Shown piece by piece: positions 1 through 8,853 of a DNA stretch of 64,000 nucleotides. The DNA comes from Sulfurimonas aquatica (GTDB lineage Bacteria > Campylobacterota > Campylobacteria > Campylobacterales > Sulfurimonadaceae), in assembly GCF_017357825.1 (NCBI RefSeq), contig NZ_CP046072.1, positions 2,542,001 to 2,606,000 on the forward strand. Reading direction: 5' to 3'. Below the pieces are notes generated by a model. It was not told the origin of the DNA. It worked only from the letters and a program-made list of their open reading frames with translations, and searched no databases. Positions within the stretch are counted from its first letter, which is position 1; the number at the start of each line of letters is the position of its first letter. Position numbers and translations under genes: made by a program.

Positions 1-3000
1 GAGTAAGTTAGCATAAGGAACTGATCAGCTTTAATATCTTCTTGTAAAATCAGAGAAGCTATTTTATGTACTAAAACCTTCGTCTTACCACTTCCTGGCC
101 CGGCTAAAATCATCATAGCTTGAGACTCTTTATCGTCAATAACTTTTTTCTGTTGGTCCGAGAGTGAATTGAATATTTTATTATAACGATACTCTGTCAT
201 AGGTCTTTTAAACTTCTCTTTTAATTCACCGTATTTATTAACAAACATTCGATACGAAAGCGTAAAGTAATCTTTCATAAAAGCTTGAGCATGTTTTGAG
301 TTTTTAACCAATCTCTCAGAGTATTCACCGACTATATGTATGGACTCCATTTTCCTCTGGTAGTAAGGCTCTAGTCTAGATTTATATTCAAGCTTTGTAT
401 ATTTTTTATTTGGAACTAACATCTTATCTAGCTTTTTTATATTCATAGGAGCATAGTAAATAAATCGTCCATTACCTAGTTCTAGTATTCTGAGTTCATG
501 TAAATGCAATAATGCTTTATCGATAATTTTTGTACTGTGTACCTCTTTTAAATCTAATGCTTGCTGAAGTTCTAGCATAGAGAACTCAACAACCTCTTTA
601 GTATTGTACTTTTTCTCTTGAAGGTTCGTTGATAAAAAGTTTATAATTTTCAGACCGATGTAGTGCTTGTAATCAATAATACTTTTGACTTTTTCACTAT
701 CAATGAACTCGAAGTACCACAAATCTTTTTGTCTATCAAGTCGGTTAAATTTAAATTGATGCTTGTAACCTATCCAGCTTTTAAGTAGCATTTTTATAAT
801 CGATGTAATATTTTCATCTTTTATATTTAAACTTTCCTCATCTAGTAATACTTGGTTTAATTCACTCATTCTGATACTATGGCTATGTTCTCTCATTAAA
901 TATTCAAACAATATCTTCTCTATTTGAGTATAGCTTTGATATAAGGACAAGCTTTCTTTACTAATCTTCAAACTTAAGTCTTTTGCATCTGAGACTATTT
1001 TCATATCTTTTAATTCTAAGACAGACTGAGTTACGAGTTCATGAGGATAACCAAGTATTTCAGTTAATTCATCAAGCTGAACAGCTTCTGGTTTCCCACT
1101 CCCAAGTAAGGTTTGAAGAACTCTTGATAATCTTGTTTGAGATTCTTCACTATACTCTCTGGTTTTAAATGCTTCATGTAAGATTGCTAAAGAGTCTTTT
1201 GCTACAGCATCTGCATAATATTGAACTTTATTTCTAGAACGTTCTAAATAGTCTTCTCTTTCCAGTTCAAGCAGAGCAGTTTTAACTTTCATATCGTAGT
1301 CGCTAGATTTATCTTCCGTGTCCCATCCAGCTTGAGAAGCAATCTCTCTGGTTGTAAGAGTTACTGGATTTCGACCATCATTTTTAAGAACTCTAAAGAT
1401 TGCATTTATCTCATCCGGATTAATTTTAGAGCGAGTTAATGTAGTGAAGTGTTTATCTAAATCATTTTGTGAGAAAAGTAGTGGACAAGACGCTCGAATA
1501 TTTTGATCTCTTGCCCCTCTTCCTGCTTCTTGAGAATAGTTTTCTAAGGATTCTGATATCTCGTAGTGGATGACATTCTTAATATTTGGCTTATCTACTC
1601 CCATTCCAAATGCAGTAGTAGCTACAACGATATCTACTGTGTCATCTATATACTCTTTTAAAATTTGCATTTTAATATCAGTATCAAGCTTTGAATGGAA
1701 AGATTTAACATTTTTACCTGTGTCTACGGCCAGCTGTTCTGCAATCTCATCGCACTTTTTCGTTGAAGATGGTATATATATAAGTGTCGAACCTTCTTTA
1801 GTATTTATAAGCTCTAGTAAGTTCGTATATTTAGCTTTATCTCCATCTAGTTCATATCCTTCATAATCAAGATTTTTTCTCTCAGGCACTGCAATATAAC
1901 GATTCATTTTAACATTTAAAGAGGATTCAATATATTCAGTTATATCATCCATAACTTTTGGTTTTGCAGTTGCAGTAAAACAAGAAACTGGGATACTGTC
2001 TTGAAAAGGCTTTTGATCCAAGAGGTCATTTATAAATGCACCAATATAAAAATAGTCATGTCTAAAATCATTTCCCCATGTCGAAAGACAGTGGGCTTCA
2101 TCTATTACAAATCTCTCTATAACTCTATTCTTAAGTAGATTAAACACTGCATTAGAACGTAAACTCTCTGGAGCCAAATATAAAATATCAGCATCACCAT
2201 TCACAACTTTTTCCATAGTGTCAGCTCTCTCACTTGGAGACATATAGCCACTTAAAGCTACAGCTTTATAATTAGCTACTGTTTCATGAAAACTTTCCAT
2301 ATGATCTTTTATAAGAGCTTGTAAAGGAGAGATAACAACAGTAAGTGTTTTTAGTGATTTTGCTTTTATGATGGATGGTAGCCAGAAAGTAAAGGTTTTT
2401 CCTCCACCTGTCGGTAAAATAGCTAGAAATGATTCATTTTTAAGTCCTGCTGTTACAATCTCTTTTTGAGAGATAGTAGTTCCTGTTTCAAGTGTAGCAT
2501 CTTGGCGAGGAAAATCTCTAAATGTTCCAAACCCAAAAATATCTTCAGCAGTTGAGCTAAGTTCATCTACGGAACTTTCATAATCAAAGCAAAGTCTTTC
2601 TTGTAAAGATGTTATATCTCTATAATCGTACAGCACTTTAGGCGGTTGGGCATTTACTTCAAGCTCAGGCATACGGATGGCTAATATAAAAGCAAGTTCA
2701 ACTCTATTGTTTTCAAGTGCTTCATTAAGGACATCTGCACTTTTAATAATAGTTTTGAAAATATTTAATATGGAACCTTTGAGAATTATTTCACTCAGTT
2801 CTTCAAAGAGTTTTAATTTAAGTATAAGTTCAAAGAAACCTTTAAATACCTCTTCCTGTTTAAGTAAGGTATATAAAATATTTCTTTGTAATGTTGGAAG
2901 TGTTTTGAATTTTTCTACTGATTTTAAAAGTAGCTCTTTTGATAATTTAGCATCTTTAACCGGGTTATTTAAAAAATTGTCTTCACTCTTATAATTCTTT

Positions 3001-3290
3001 GGTAGATTATGAAATGTTTTTTCATTAAACAGTAGCATTGAAATCGGAAGTGTATCTACGAATATTTTATCATCTAGTAACTGATTAATAGAAGTGCTTT
3101 TTAGTAACTCCTTATCAAAAGCAATAACATTATGACCAGCTATATATTTAGTTGGGGTATTGTGAATATATTCATAGGCTTCTTTAATCGAATTAGTTTT
3201 TAACTCATCTTCTTGAAATATAATTCCTATTTCTTGGATATTGGAGTCAAATGTTGCTTCTAGATCTATATAAAGAGCTTCTATAATCAT
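1..3290 (-). CDS. DEDD exonuclease-RecQ-UvrD fusion helicase (partial, runs off left edge)
   Basis: The gene starts at ATG 3290 and stays open to the window edge, giving about 1096 residues without the C-terminus. Residues 1-120 resemble a DEDD-type 3'-5' exonuclease: YIDLEAT (D9, E11), GHNVIAFD (N54, D59) and a later D113. A RecQ-type SF2 helicase follows, with FRDFPRQ resembling motif 0, PTGGGKT (K298), IDEAH (D397) and QEAGRGARD near residue 588. After a linker, a second motor begins with LAGPGSGKTK (K1069), as in UvrD/PcrA SF1 helicases. The start overlaps the stop of the upstream HNH gene as ATGA, so the two are translationally coupled. Fusing SF2 and SF1 motors to a nuclease suggests DNA processing or defence; that role is inferred. 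The exonuclease third motif is atypical (N109 where H or Y is usual). Confidence 0.85.
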   Translation of the reverse strand, partial: MIIEALYIDLEATFDSNIQEIGIIFQEDELKTNSIKEAYEYIHNTPTKYIAGHNVIAFDKELLKSTSINQLLDDKIFVDTLPISMLLFNEKTFHNLPKNYKSEDNFLNNPVKDAKLSKELLLKSVEKFKTLPTLQRNILYTLLKQEEVFKGFFELILKLKLFEELSEIILKGSILNIFKTIIKSADVLNEALENNRVELAFILAIRMPELEVNAQPPKVLYDYRDITSLQERLCFDYESSVDELSSTAEDIFGFGTFRDFPRQDATLETGTTISQKEIVTAGLKNESFLAILPTGGGKTFTFWLPSIIKAKSLKTLTVVISPLQALIKDHMESFHETVANYKAVALSGYMSPSERADTMEKVVNGDADILYLAPESLRSNAVFNLLKNRVIERFVIDEAHCLSTWGNDFRHDYFYIGAFINDLLDQKPFQDSIPVSCFTATAKPKVMDDITEYIESSLNVKMNRYIAVPERKNLDYEGYELDGDKAKYTNLLELINTKEGSTLIYIPSSTKKCDEIAEQLAVDTGKNVKSFHSKLDTDIKMQILKEYIDDTVDIVVATTAFGMGVDKPNIKNVIHYEISESLENYSQEAGRGARDQNIRASCPLLFSQNDLDKHFTTLTRSKINPDEINAIFRVLKNDGRNPVTLTTREIASQAGWDTEDKSSDYDMKVKTALLELEREDYLERSRNKVQYYADAVAKDSLAILHEAFKTREYSEESQTRLSRVLQTLLGSGKPEAVQLDELTEILGYPHELVTQSVLELKDMKIVSDAKDLSLKISKESLSLYQSYTQIEKILFEYLMREHSHSIRMSELNQVLLDEESLNIKDENITSIIKMLLKSWIGYKHQFKFNRLDRQKDLWYFEFIDSEKVKSIIDYKHYIGLKIINFLSTNLQEKKYNTKEVVEFSMLELQQALDLKEVHSTKIIDKALLHLHELRILELGNGRFIYYAPMNIKKLDKMLVPNKKYTKLEYKSRLEPYYQRKMESIHIVGEYSERLVKNSKHAQAFMKDYFTLSYRMFVNKYGELKEKFKRPMTEYRYNKIFNSLSDQQKKVIDDKESQAMMILAGPGSGKTKVLVHKIASLILQEDIKADQFLMLTY

Positions 3291-4417
3291 ATATTAAAAG
3301 CCTCATGACCTCTGTCGTGAATCAAATAGTCACTCTTATTACATAAAGATTCTATAGCAGTGTTAAGAACCTTATCCTCTGCTATCTCTCTACCAATCAA
3401 AGCAACCTCTATCTGTGACTTAAATAGTAGTGGCATAGCCCGTTGATAATCATTCCAATAATTCATTATAATATCTGCTCGTTTCTCAATGAGTTTTCGA
3501 GTTGGAATCTTAGCTTTTTTCTTTTGCTGGTTAAGTATTCTGTCTGTTGGCAACATATTCCACAAATCATTGTTGAACCAAACAGAGAACGGTAATACAT
3601 GATCAACATCATAGTTCTTGCCTTTTAACTCTTTCCCTGACCAAATACACTCTTTTTCTTGGCCTAGTATTTTCCTAATGGATGTTGTTTCTCTTACTTC
3701 TAGTGTGTCGCCTGATAGCTTCTCAATAATATCTTTGACAGTCTCTTGATTGGCATTTAGAGAGTTGGTTTTTTGTTTCCACTTAGCCATAATTGTTGAT
3801 GTACCATAAAGTGTTTGACCTAAATAACGAAAGATATTGTAGTGCTGCTCTGATATAGAGAAATAACCAAAATCACTCATTACAAAACTAGAGTTGTACA
3901 TCTCATTATTAGCCAATTTCACTGATCCAAACTTATACCTTTGGGGAGTAAAAAATTCATACTCCGACTTGCCCGTATACTTCATAGGCATATTTACAAT
4001 TTTATTTGCCATTTTTTTTGAAAGATTGAGGAACTCTTTTGATAACTCTAGTGACATAGTAGGGTTTTGAAATGCTTTTGTGAATTGCGTATATCCATAT
4101 ACCCATTCTGTTGATATGTCTAAGTTGAGTAGTTTGAATATTTTGTTATATATATCCGTAATTGGTTTATCCAAAACAGTTGTTTTACTTGAGCCTTGCA
4201 GGATATCTTTAAATACGAAAGGCATATAGTCAAGTATCCATTGTTCAACAATAAGTCCTAGTGGGATATTAGCTCTAGAGTTTTCTATGTTTATTAAGTG
4301 GTCATATTTTTGTGAAGCATTAATAACGCTTTTGAGAAGAACATACTTATATGTACTTGATGCAGAGTCATGTTCGATGATATAGTTAATCTGTCTTAAT
4401 GCTTCTGTGTTTATCAT
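3287..4417 (-). CDS. HNH endonuclease
   Basis: A 376-residue protein with an HNH nuclease core near residues 255-305: CIWSGKEL, then DVDHVLPFS (catalytic-type D-H) and NDLWNMLP. The first 230 residues are helical and not recognised. It is the promoter-proximal gene of a two-gene operon; its TGA overlaps the ATG of the RecQ-UvrD fusion helicase by four bases, which argues for a stoichiometric complex or shared pathway. HNH domains cut DNA using a single metal ion. Pairing one with a large helicase in a mobile element is typical of anti-phage modules, but I do not recognise this as a named system. The nuclease call is firm and the biological role is inference. Confidence 0.8.
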   Translation of the reverse strand: MINTEALRQINYIIEHDSASSTYKYVLLKSVINASQKYDHLINIENSRANIPLGLIVEQWILDYMPFVFKDILQGSSKTTVLDKPITDIYNKIFKLLNLDISTEWVYGYTQFTKAFQNPTMSLELSKEFLNLSKKMANKIVNMPMKYTGKSEYEFFTPQRYKFGSVKLANNEMYNSSFVMSDFGYFSISEQHYNIFRYLGQTLYGTSTIMAKWKQKTNSLNANQETVKDIIEKLSGDTLEVRETTSIRKILGQEKECIWSGKELKGKNYDVDHVLPFSVWFNNDLWNMLPTDRILNQQKKKAKIPTRKLIEKRADIIMNYWNDYQRAMPLLFKSQIEVALIGREIAEDKVLNTAIESLCNKSDYLIHDRGHEAFNI

Positions 4418-4829
4418 GCCGATAGATTAGCATAAAGCAAATTAAGCAATTATTTTTTAGGGACTATTATAACAATAAAATCGAAAATTAAATATAAAAA
4501 AATACTACAATTATAACTTCAACTATTAGACACTCTCTTGTTCCATAATCCCTTAAGATTTGTGGAACACGAAAAACTAATATGAGTGCTTCGTATTCCA
4601 AAACTAAGGGTTTCAGACTAAGTCTTAGCCTAAAGGATACATAAGAAGCACAGGATTAACACTGGTATCTGTATTACTAAGTGCTACACTACAAGAGTGA
4701 TATTGGTTTTTGGGCGTTTATAAAAAGTAAGTTGGATACCGTTGTTAGATAACATTTCCAGCACAAAGTATTACTACTATTCGAGATATTAGCACTTTGA
4801 TAAACTCTAAAAGATTCACTACATGCTGA
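4418..4829. other. 412-bp intergenic region, no gene seen
   Basis: This gap lies between the HNH gene and the unrecognised operon ending at 4830; both neighbours are on the minus strand. No ORF of note is present. The 9-mer gtattacta occurs twice, about 95 bp apart (near 4669 and 4766), and a short hairpin-forming stretch sits near 4616-4632. The region should hold the promoter of the HNH-helicase operon, and a small RNA cannot be excluded. Confidence 0.4.
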
Positions 4830-6059
4830 TTATGTAATACTGAATGCATTCAAAGTCGATTGACTACGATATTCCCCACTAATCGATACATGAAATTTTT
4901 CAAAATCAGAGAATTTTTTCTTACTACTTAAAATTGATTCAATGTACTCACGAGTATTATTTGATTTCTTATCTTCTATGACTATTAAGTCAAAATCCTC
5001 TGGAACATAAAATTTATACTCATTTTTATCTTCATCTAAAGCTTCGAATGTATGTTTAAGATAGTTTATTTCATAGATAATTACTTTTTTATTGTACTTC
5101 TTCTTGCGTTTATCTAAGGTTTTACGTCTTGTTTTTATTTTTTCAATTATTGTGTCCGTATCTTCTTTCAAAACCTCTGTAGAACGATTTTCATTAGGTT
5201 GAGTAATTTTAATGTAATCTATATTATCTGAATTGATGATATTTACTAGAGAACCTGCAATATTATCATCAACTTCATTTATATCAATATAATCTTCATT
5301 CAAAATGTTTTTTACGGTTTTAAAAATATCACTTATATTAGTCTCTATTTCAGTAGTCTTAGGTAAATGAACTTTCACTTGAAAACATTTTTCATATAAT
5401 GAAACATAACTATTTCTATAGTCAGTATTGTTAGCGCTAGTTAAATTATTCACGGTAGGATAAACATTTTTTAAAAAATTCATTGGAATATTATGCAGAC
5501 CTACACTACCGTCTGCATTATCTAATTCTATTATTAAAGTTGTAATATCTTCATCTATTATATTTTTAATATACTCAACTATACTCTCATTTATAGGGCA
5601 TAATTTATCCGACATATTGTATTTGTTTTCTTTTATTTTTCCAAAAATATATTTATCAACTACAGATATATCATTATCTTCCCATTTGTCAACTTCCGTA
5701 ACAAAATGATTTTCAAAGTCATCTATGGTGTTTACTTCATGTTCTTTATAAGTTGTAAACCATCCAAAACCTTCAGAATGTTTAAAAAACTGAGCCATAT
5801 TATCAAATGGATCTTTTGATTCCAGCTTTAATTCTTGGATATTAGTACGGTCCAGTTTTTCATCATTATTTACATATTTTGTTTTATATGAACCCTCCAT
5901 AACTTGATATAAAAGTTTTTCATAAAATCTTGCAGAACGATTAGACTTTTTGATTATATAGCCATACTCATTTTTTTCTTTTCTTTTAAATAAAAGAATT
6001 GAAAATATATTCTTTTTCTTTTTCGTATCGGTGTAAAAATTAAATAATGAATATCTCAT
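4830..6059 (-). CDS. Hypothetical protein, second gene of an unrecognised pair
   Basis: A 409-residue hydrophilic protein with no signal peptide or membrane segment and no motif I recognise. It is rich in Asp, Glu, Lys and Asn. A strongly basic stretch near residues 290-310 (KIKTRRKTLDKRKKKYNKK) could contact nucleic acid or mark a domain hinge. It overlaps the upstream gene by ATGA (6056-6059), so the two genes are translated together. Sitting among mobile-element cargo next to a helicase-nuclease operon, the pair is a candidate defence or addiction module, but nothing in the sequence identifies an enzyme. Confidence 0.6.
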   Translation of the reverse strand: MRYSLFNFYTDTKKKKNIFSILLFKRKEKNEYGYIIKKSNRSARFYEKLLYQVMEGSYKTKYVNNDEKLDRTNIQELKLESKDPFDNMAQFFKHSEGFGWFTTYKEHEVNTIDDFENHFVTEVDKWEDNDISVVDKYIFGKIKENKYNMSDKLCPINESIVEYIKNIIDEDITTLIIELDNADGSVGLHNIPMNFLKNVYPTVNNLTSANNTDYRNSYVSLYEKCFQVKVHLPKTTEIETNISDIFKTVKNILNEDYIDINEVDDNIAGSLVNIINSDNIDYIKITQPNENRSTEVLKEDTDTIIEKIKTRRKTLDKRKKKYNKKVIIYEINYLKHTFEALDEDKNEYKFYVPEDFDLIVIEDKKSNNTREYIESILSSKKKFSDFEKFHVSISGEYRSQSTLNAFSIT

Positions 6060-6754
6060 TTTACTTCCTTATATAACTCTAGTAACGTTTCGTTTGTAGG
6101 TGTATTTTTCTCATACCAATCACTAAATGAAAGATATGAACTTGGTTGTTCAGGGCTTTTTAAATAAGAAAAAAGATTTTTATCTAGATCCTTAATACCA
6201 TCTTTTTCTATAGCATCTAAAATTTCATCTTTTAAATTTGTATCTATATCAGCTCTATATTCATCTAAATACATATCAAACTTTGTCATAAATATGTCTA
6301 AGTCTGTTGGATTTACATATTCAAATCCCATACGCGGCCAAACTATTATACCATCAGCAGTTGCATCAATATGAATTTCTTTAAAAGAATTAGCTTTGTA
6401 TAATTCATTTTCATTATTAGCTATTTGACGGGCAGTTCCATCTCCTTTAACACTTAACGCGAATATATGATGGTAAGCAACTTTTCCAGAATTACTTTTA
6501 CCTCTTAACTTTTTATCGGCATAGTATTCTCTAACAACAGGTATATATTCTAAATCTAATGAGCATTTGTAGCGTAACTTTTGCTTGTGGTTTATAATAT
6601 TCCCATTTTTATCATATAGAGAAATACATACATGTTTTATTTTAGTAACATCATCGCAATTATTATAATCAATATTAATTTTAGATAGATTATCTACATT
6701 ATAAATTTTTTCAATAGTAGCATCTGATATAATAGTAGCCTTACACTGATTCAT
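6056..6754 (-). CDS. Hypothetical protein, first gene of an unrecognised pair
   Basis: A 232-residue cytoplasmic protein. The start is supported by AGAGGG five bases upstream of ATG 6754. The only distinctive segment is HIDATADGIIVWPRMGFEY around residues 128-146; the G-x-x-VW-x-R-x-GF pattern resembles a motif I associate with GNAT-fold-like proteins found beside toxins and phage proteins. This resemblance is weak and gives no reaction. It is coupled to the downstream 409-residue gene by a four-base overlap. Base composition is very AT-rich, as in the rest of the element. Confidence 0.6.
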   Translation of the reverse strand: MNQCKATIISDATIEKIYNVDNLSKINIDYNNCDDVTKIKHVCISLYDKNGNIINHKQKLRYKCSLDLEYIPVVREYYADKKLRGKSNSGKVAYHHIFALSVKGDGTARQIANNENELYKANSFKEIHIDATADGIIVWPRMGFEYVNPTDLDIFMTKFDMYLDEYRADIDTNLKDEILDAIEKDGIKDLDKNLFSYLKSPEQPSSYLSFSDWYEKNTPTNETLLELYKEVK

Positions 6755-6808
6755 ACACCCTCTTTATAATATTTTCGCGTATAATACCATATATATTAAT
6801 ATGTATAA

Positions 6809-7023
6809 TTAATTATATTTCATGGGCTTTCTAGTTTTTGCAACTTCTTTAAGTAGTTCACCCGCTTTAGTAATTACTTCCATATCTGGAGTTTTTTTCT
6901 TGAAGTTACGATTGCAGCCGATATAGTCCTCTTTTCCTCCTCGCTAAATTCAAATCTCTTTAATACATCATGAACAGTAGTGCCTTTATAAAAAGCTATT
7001 TCAAGTTCCTCCGCATTAGTCAT
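6809..7023 (-). pseudogene. Small gene with a -1 frame break at an A7 run
   Basis: Reading from ATG 7023, the first frame gives about 49 residues (MTNAEELEIAFYKGTT...) and stops at 6874. At a run of seven adenines on the coding strand (about 6892-6898) a -1 shift continues into a sensible reading ending TRKPMKYN and a stop at 6809, for about 71 residues in total. The ATG overlaps the 3' end of the upstream methyltransferase gene by eight bases (stop 7016-7018), so translation is coupled. It may be a broken gene, a sequencing or homopolymer error, or a real programmed slip, since A-AAA-AAA is a classic slippery heptamer. The function is unknown; the charged helical residues suggest a small regulatory protein. 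Confidence 0.5.
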
Positions 7024-7648
7024 TTTTAAATACCACCGTTACCCATGTTAAACTGTCTCTATCTAAGCTGTCATTATTTGTAAGCATTTCAACGAGAGTA
7101 AATCCTTTGACATTGAATAACTCGGTAATATAATCCAAATCTACCTCTTCAAAATATCGTTCATCATTGGCTCTACTACCTTGTGAGTAACTTATAACTA
7201 CTGTAGATTGACTTTTTAGAACACTCACTATACTCTCTACTACATCTTTATATTTAGAGTGTTTTAGGTGCATCCATATAGCTATAGTTATAACTACATC
7301 AAGGTCTTTTGGGAAACCTATGTCTTTTCTATCAAATGGTACGCTCTCTTCAAGGAATTGGTTTTGTTGTGAAGGAAATCTCTTTTTAGCATTTTCTACA
7401 AATTTAGCTGATGGATCTATGCCCCATATGTCATAACCATTGTCATGTAAGAACTGTAAATCTCTTCCAGAACCAAACCCAATATCTAGAATACTGCTAT
7501 TTTTGGGAATATGTTTTAGTAAAAGTTGGTGAAGCGATGACATATTTGCATTATCGTATCTGTCTATGAGTTGTGTAGCATTTGTATTGTAGTAATCTAT
7601 TGTTGTCATTTTTGTGTGAGCCTCATATTTAGATAATAATTCTATCAT
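7016..7648 (-). CDS. Class I SAM-dependent methyltransferase
   Basis: A 210-residue protein with the Rossmann methyltransferase signature ILDIGFGSGRDLQFL (motif I) followed by the acidic loop WGIDPSAKFVENAKKRF, then DVVITIAIWMHL as motif IV/post-II. There is no target-recognition domain, and the family resembles small-molecule or UbiE-type methyltransferases more than DNA methylases. ATG 7648 has AAGGA only two bases upstream, so ATG 7609 (MTTIDYYN) is a credible alternative start. It is followed, with overlap, by the small frameshifted gene. The substrate cannot be told from sequence. Confidence 0.8.
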   Translation of the reverse strand: MIELLSKYEAHTKMTTIDYYNTNATQLIDRYDNANMSSLHQLLLKHIPKNSSILDIGFGSGRDLQFLHDNGYDIWGIDPSAKFVENAKKRFPSQQNQFLEESVPFDRKDIGFPKDLDVVITIAIWMHLKHSKYKDVVESIVSVLKSQSTVVISYSQGSRANDERYFEEVDLDYITELFNVKGFTLVEMLTNNDSLDRDSLTWVTVVFKND

Positions 7649-7775
7649 TTCCTTAATAAAATGTAATTGTAAATTTTCATTCCTATAGCATTAGAGCTAA
7701 TATAGTGAGTAAAAATGATAAAAAAACAGGTATATAAGATGTAGAGATATATAGCTTATCTCTCAAATCCTCTCA

Positions 7776-7824
7776 CTACACACAACAATCATAAAACTTT
7801 CTACTTTACAATTATTGTGTGTAG
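7776..7824. promoter_or_regulatory. 14-bp inverted repeat before the recombination operon
   Basis: The arm ctacacacaacaat (7776-7789) pairs with attattgtgtgtag (7811-7824) with one mismatch and a 21-base loop. The right arm ends four bases before the AAAGGAG ribosome site of the first small ORF. It could be an operator for an element-encoded repressor, or an attenuator hairpin controlling the operon. Confidence 0.55.
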
Positions 7825-7839
7825 CATAAAGGAGTACCT

Positions 7840-7932
7840 ATGTACTACTACTTCTTAAGGCATCCATTGATGCAATTTCCAAACAAACCAGCCAATAATT
7901 CAAGCTATTGTCCATTTCTTACCGAGTCATAA
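7840..7932 (+). CDS. Small ORF, 30 residues, first in recombination operon
   Basis: ATG 7840 follows AAAGGAG by six bases and opens a 30-codon ORF (MYYYFLRHPLMQFPNK...). It ends at a TAA two bases before the next small ORF. The strong ribosome site and tight packing support translation. It may be a leader peptide acting with the inverted repeat just upstream. No function is recognised. Confidence 0.4.
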   Translation: MYYYFLRHPLMQFPNKPANNSSYCPFLTES

Positions 7933-7934
7933 TC

Positions 7935-8018
7935 ATGCCATTGAAAGAAATAGCAACGGTAGTTGTAACGGTTATTGTCGTAGTTGCTGAAACAATCGGT
8001 CAATCTTGTAAAAAATAA
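7935..8018 (+). CDS. Small hydrophobic peptide, 27 residues
   Basis: ATG 7935 lies two bases after the previous stop. The ORF encodes a peptide that is mostly one hydrophobic helix (ATVVVTVIVVVAETIG) ending in Lys-Lys. The stop is 15 bases before the DUF932 gene, whose AAGGAG ribosome site overlaps the stop. The composition fits a membrane-inserting peptide such as a leader, holin-like or toxin-like peptide. Only its position in the operon and its composition support it. Confidence 0.4.
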   Translation: MPLKEIATVVVTVIVVVAETIGQSCKK

Positions 8019-8033
8019 GGAGATATAAATATT

Positions 8034-8843
8034 ATGTCTGTATTGCCATTAAATGAAAATGAATTAAGAAATCAAGCCCCAGCACTCTTTACAGAGGAAC
8101 CACACTACGATGTAAGTGATAAATATCACTTTGTATCAACAATAGATGTTATCAGTGAAATAAAATCGCTTAACTGGTATCCAGTTTCAGTAGAGCAATC
8201 ATCAGTAAAAGATGAAGACAAAGAGGGATACCAAAGACACCTCGTTCGTTTTCGTCACTTTGATGATCTACTTAATCCACAAGAAAATGCAGTTGAATTA
8301 TTATTGTTCAATAGCCATGATAGAAGTACAGCATTTTCCATAAGTGCTGGAATCTACCGCTTTGTCTGTAGTAATGGACTTGTTATTGCAGAAAGTGTAT
8401 TTGAATCTTACAAGATAAAGCATATAGGAGACAGATATAACGACATCCAAACAGCTATAGATAAGATAACTTCTTTCAAGCCACAGTTACAGCATAAGAT
8501 AAATAGCTTTGAGTCTATTACGCTCTCACAAGCAGAACAAGAATCTTTCGCTCGTTCATCACTTCCACTTAGATTTGAAAAACACTTAGAAGTAGATATC
8601 AAAGATTTACTTGTTCCACACAGAGATGAAGACATTAAAGATGACCTCTATACAACGCTCAATGTAATTCAAGAAAACCTACTTCGTGGAAATATTTCCG
8701 GTGTTAATAATGTAACAGGTCGTAAGTTTACCTCTCGTGAGATTACTTCTATAGGTAAAGATGTAGATGTAAACCAAGGTCTTTGGGATATAGCAGAGCG
8801 TATAGCTTCAATTAAACAGCCAGAGATGGCATTAGCAGCATAA
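8034..8843 (+). CDS. DUF932 family phage/plasmid protein
   Basis: A 269-residue protein with the layout of DUF932 (phage/plasmid-like protein) members: HFVSTIDVISEIKSLNWYPV near the N-terminus, a central HLVRFRHFDD, and SAGIYRFVCSNGLVIAES. Family members are found in phages, plasmids and integrative elements beside recombination genes; their biochemical role is not established. An AAGGAG site lies ten bases before the ATG. It begins the block DUF932, Gp157-like, Rad52-like, all tightly spaced, so a role in element replication or recombination is likely. Confidence 0.8.
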   Translation: MSVLPLNENELRNQAPALFTEEPHYDVSDKYHFVSTIDVISEIKSLNWYPVSVEQSSVKDEDKEGYQRHLVRFRHFDDLLNPQENAVELLLFNSHDRSTAFSISAGIYRFVCSNGLVIAESVFESYKIKHIGDRYNDIQTAIDKITSFKPQLQHKINSFESITLSQAEQESFARSSLPLRFEKHLEVDIKDLLVPHRDEDIKDDLYTTLNVIQENLLRGNISGVNNVTGRKFTSREITSIGKDVDVNQGLWDIAERIASIKQPEMALAA

Positions 8844-8853
8844 GGAAAATAAA

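Noticed and set aside
1570-2994. Plus-strand ORFs inside the helicase gene
   Set aside because: Both lie opposite intact RecQ-helicase or linker codons, have no ribosome site and look like reverse reading of that gene.
7016-7648. Restriction-modification methylase paired with the HNH gene
   Set aside because: The motifs are of small-molecule class I methyltransferases, with no DPPY/NPPY or target-recognition domain, and the genes are in separate operons.
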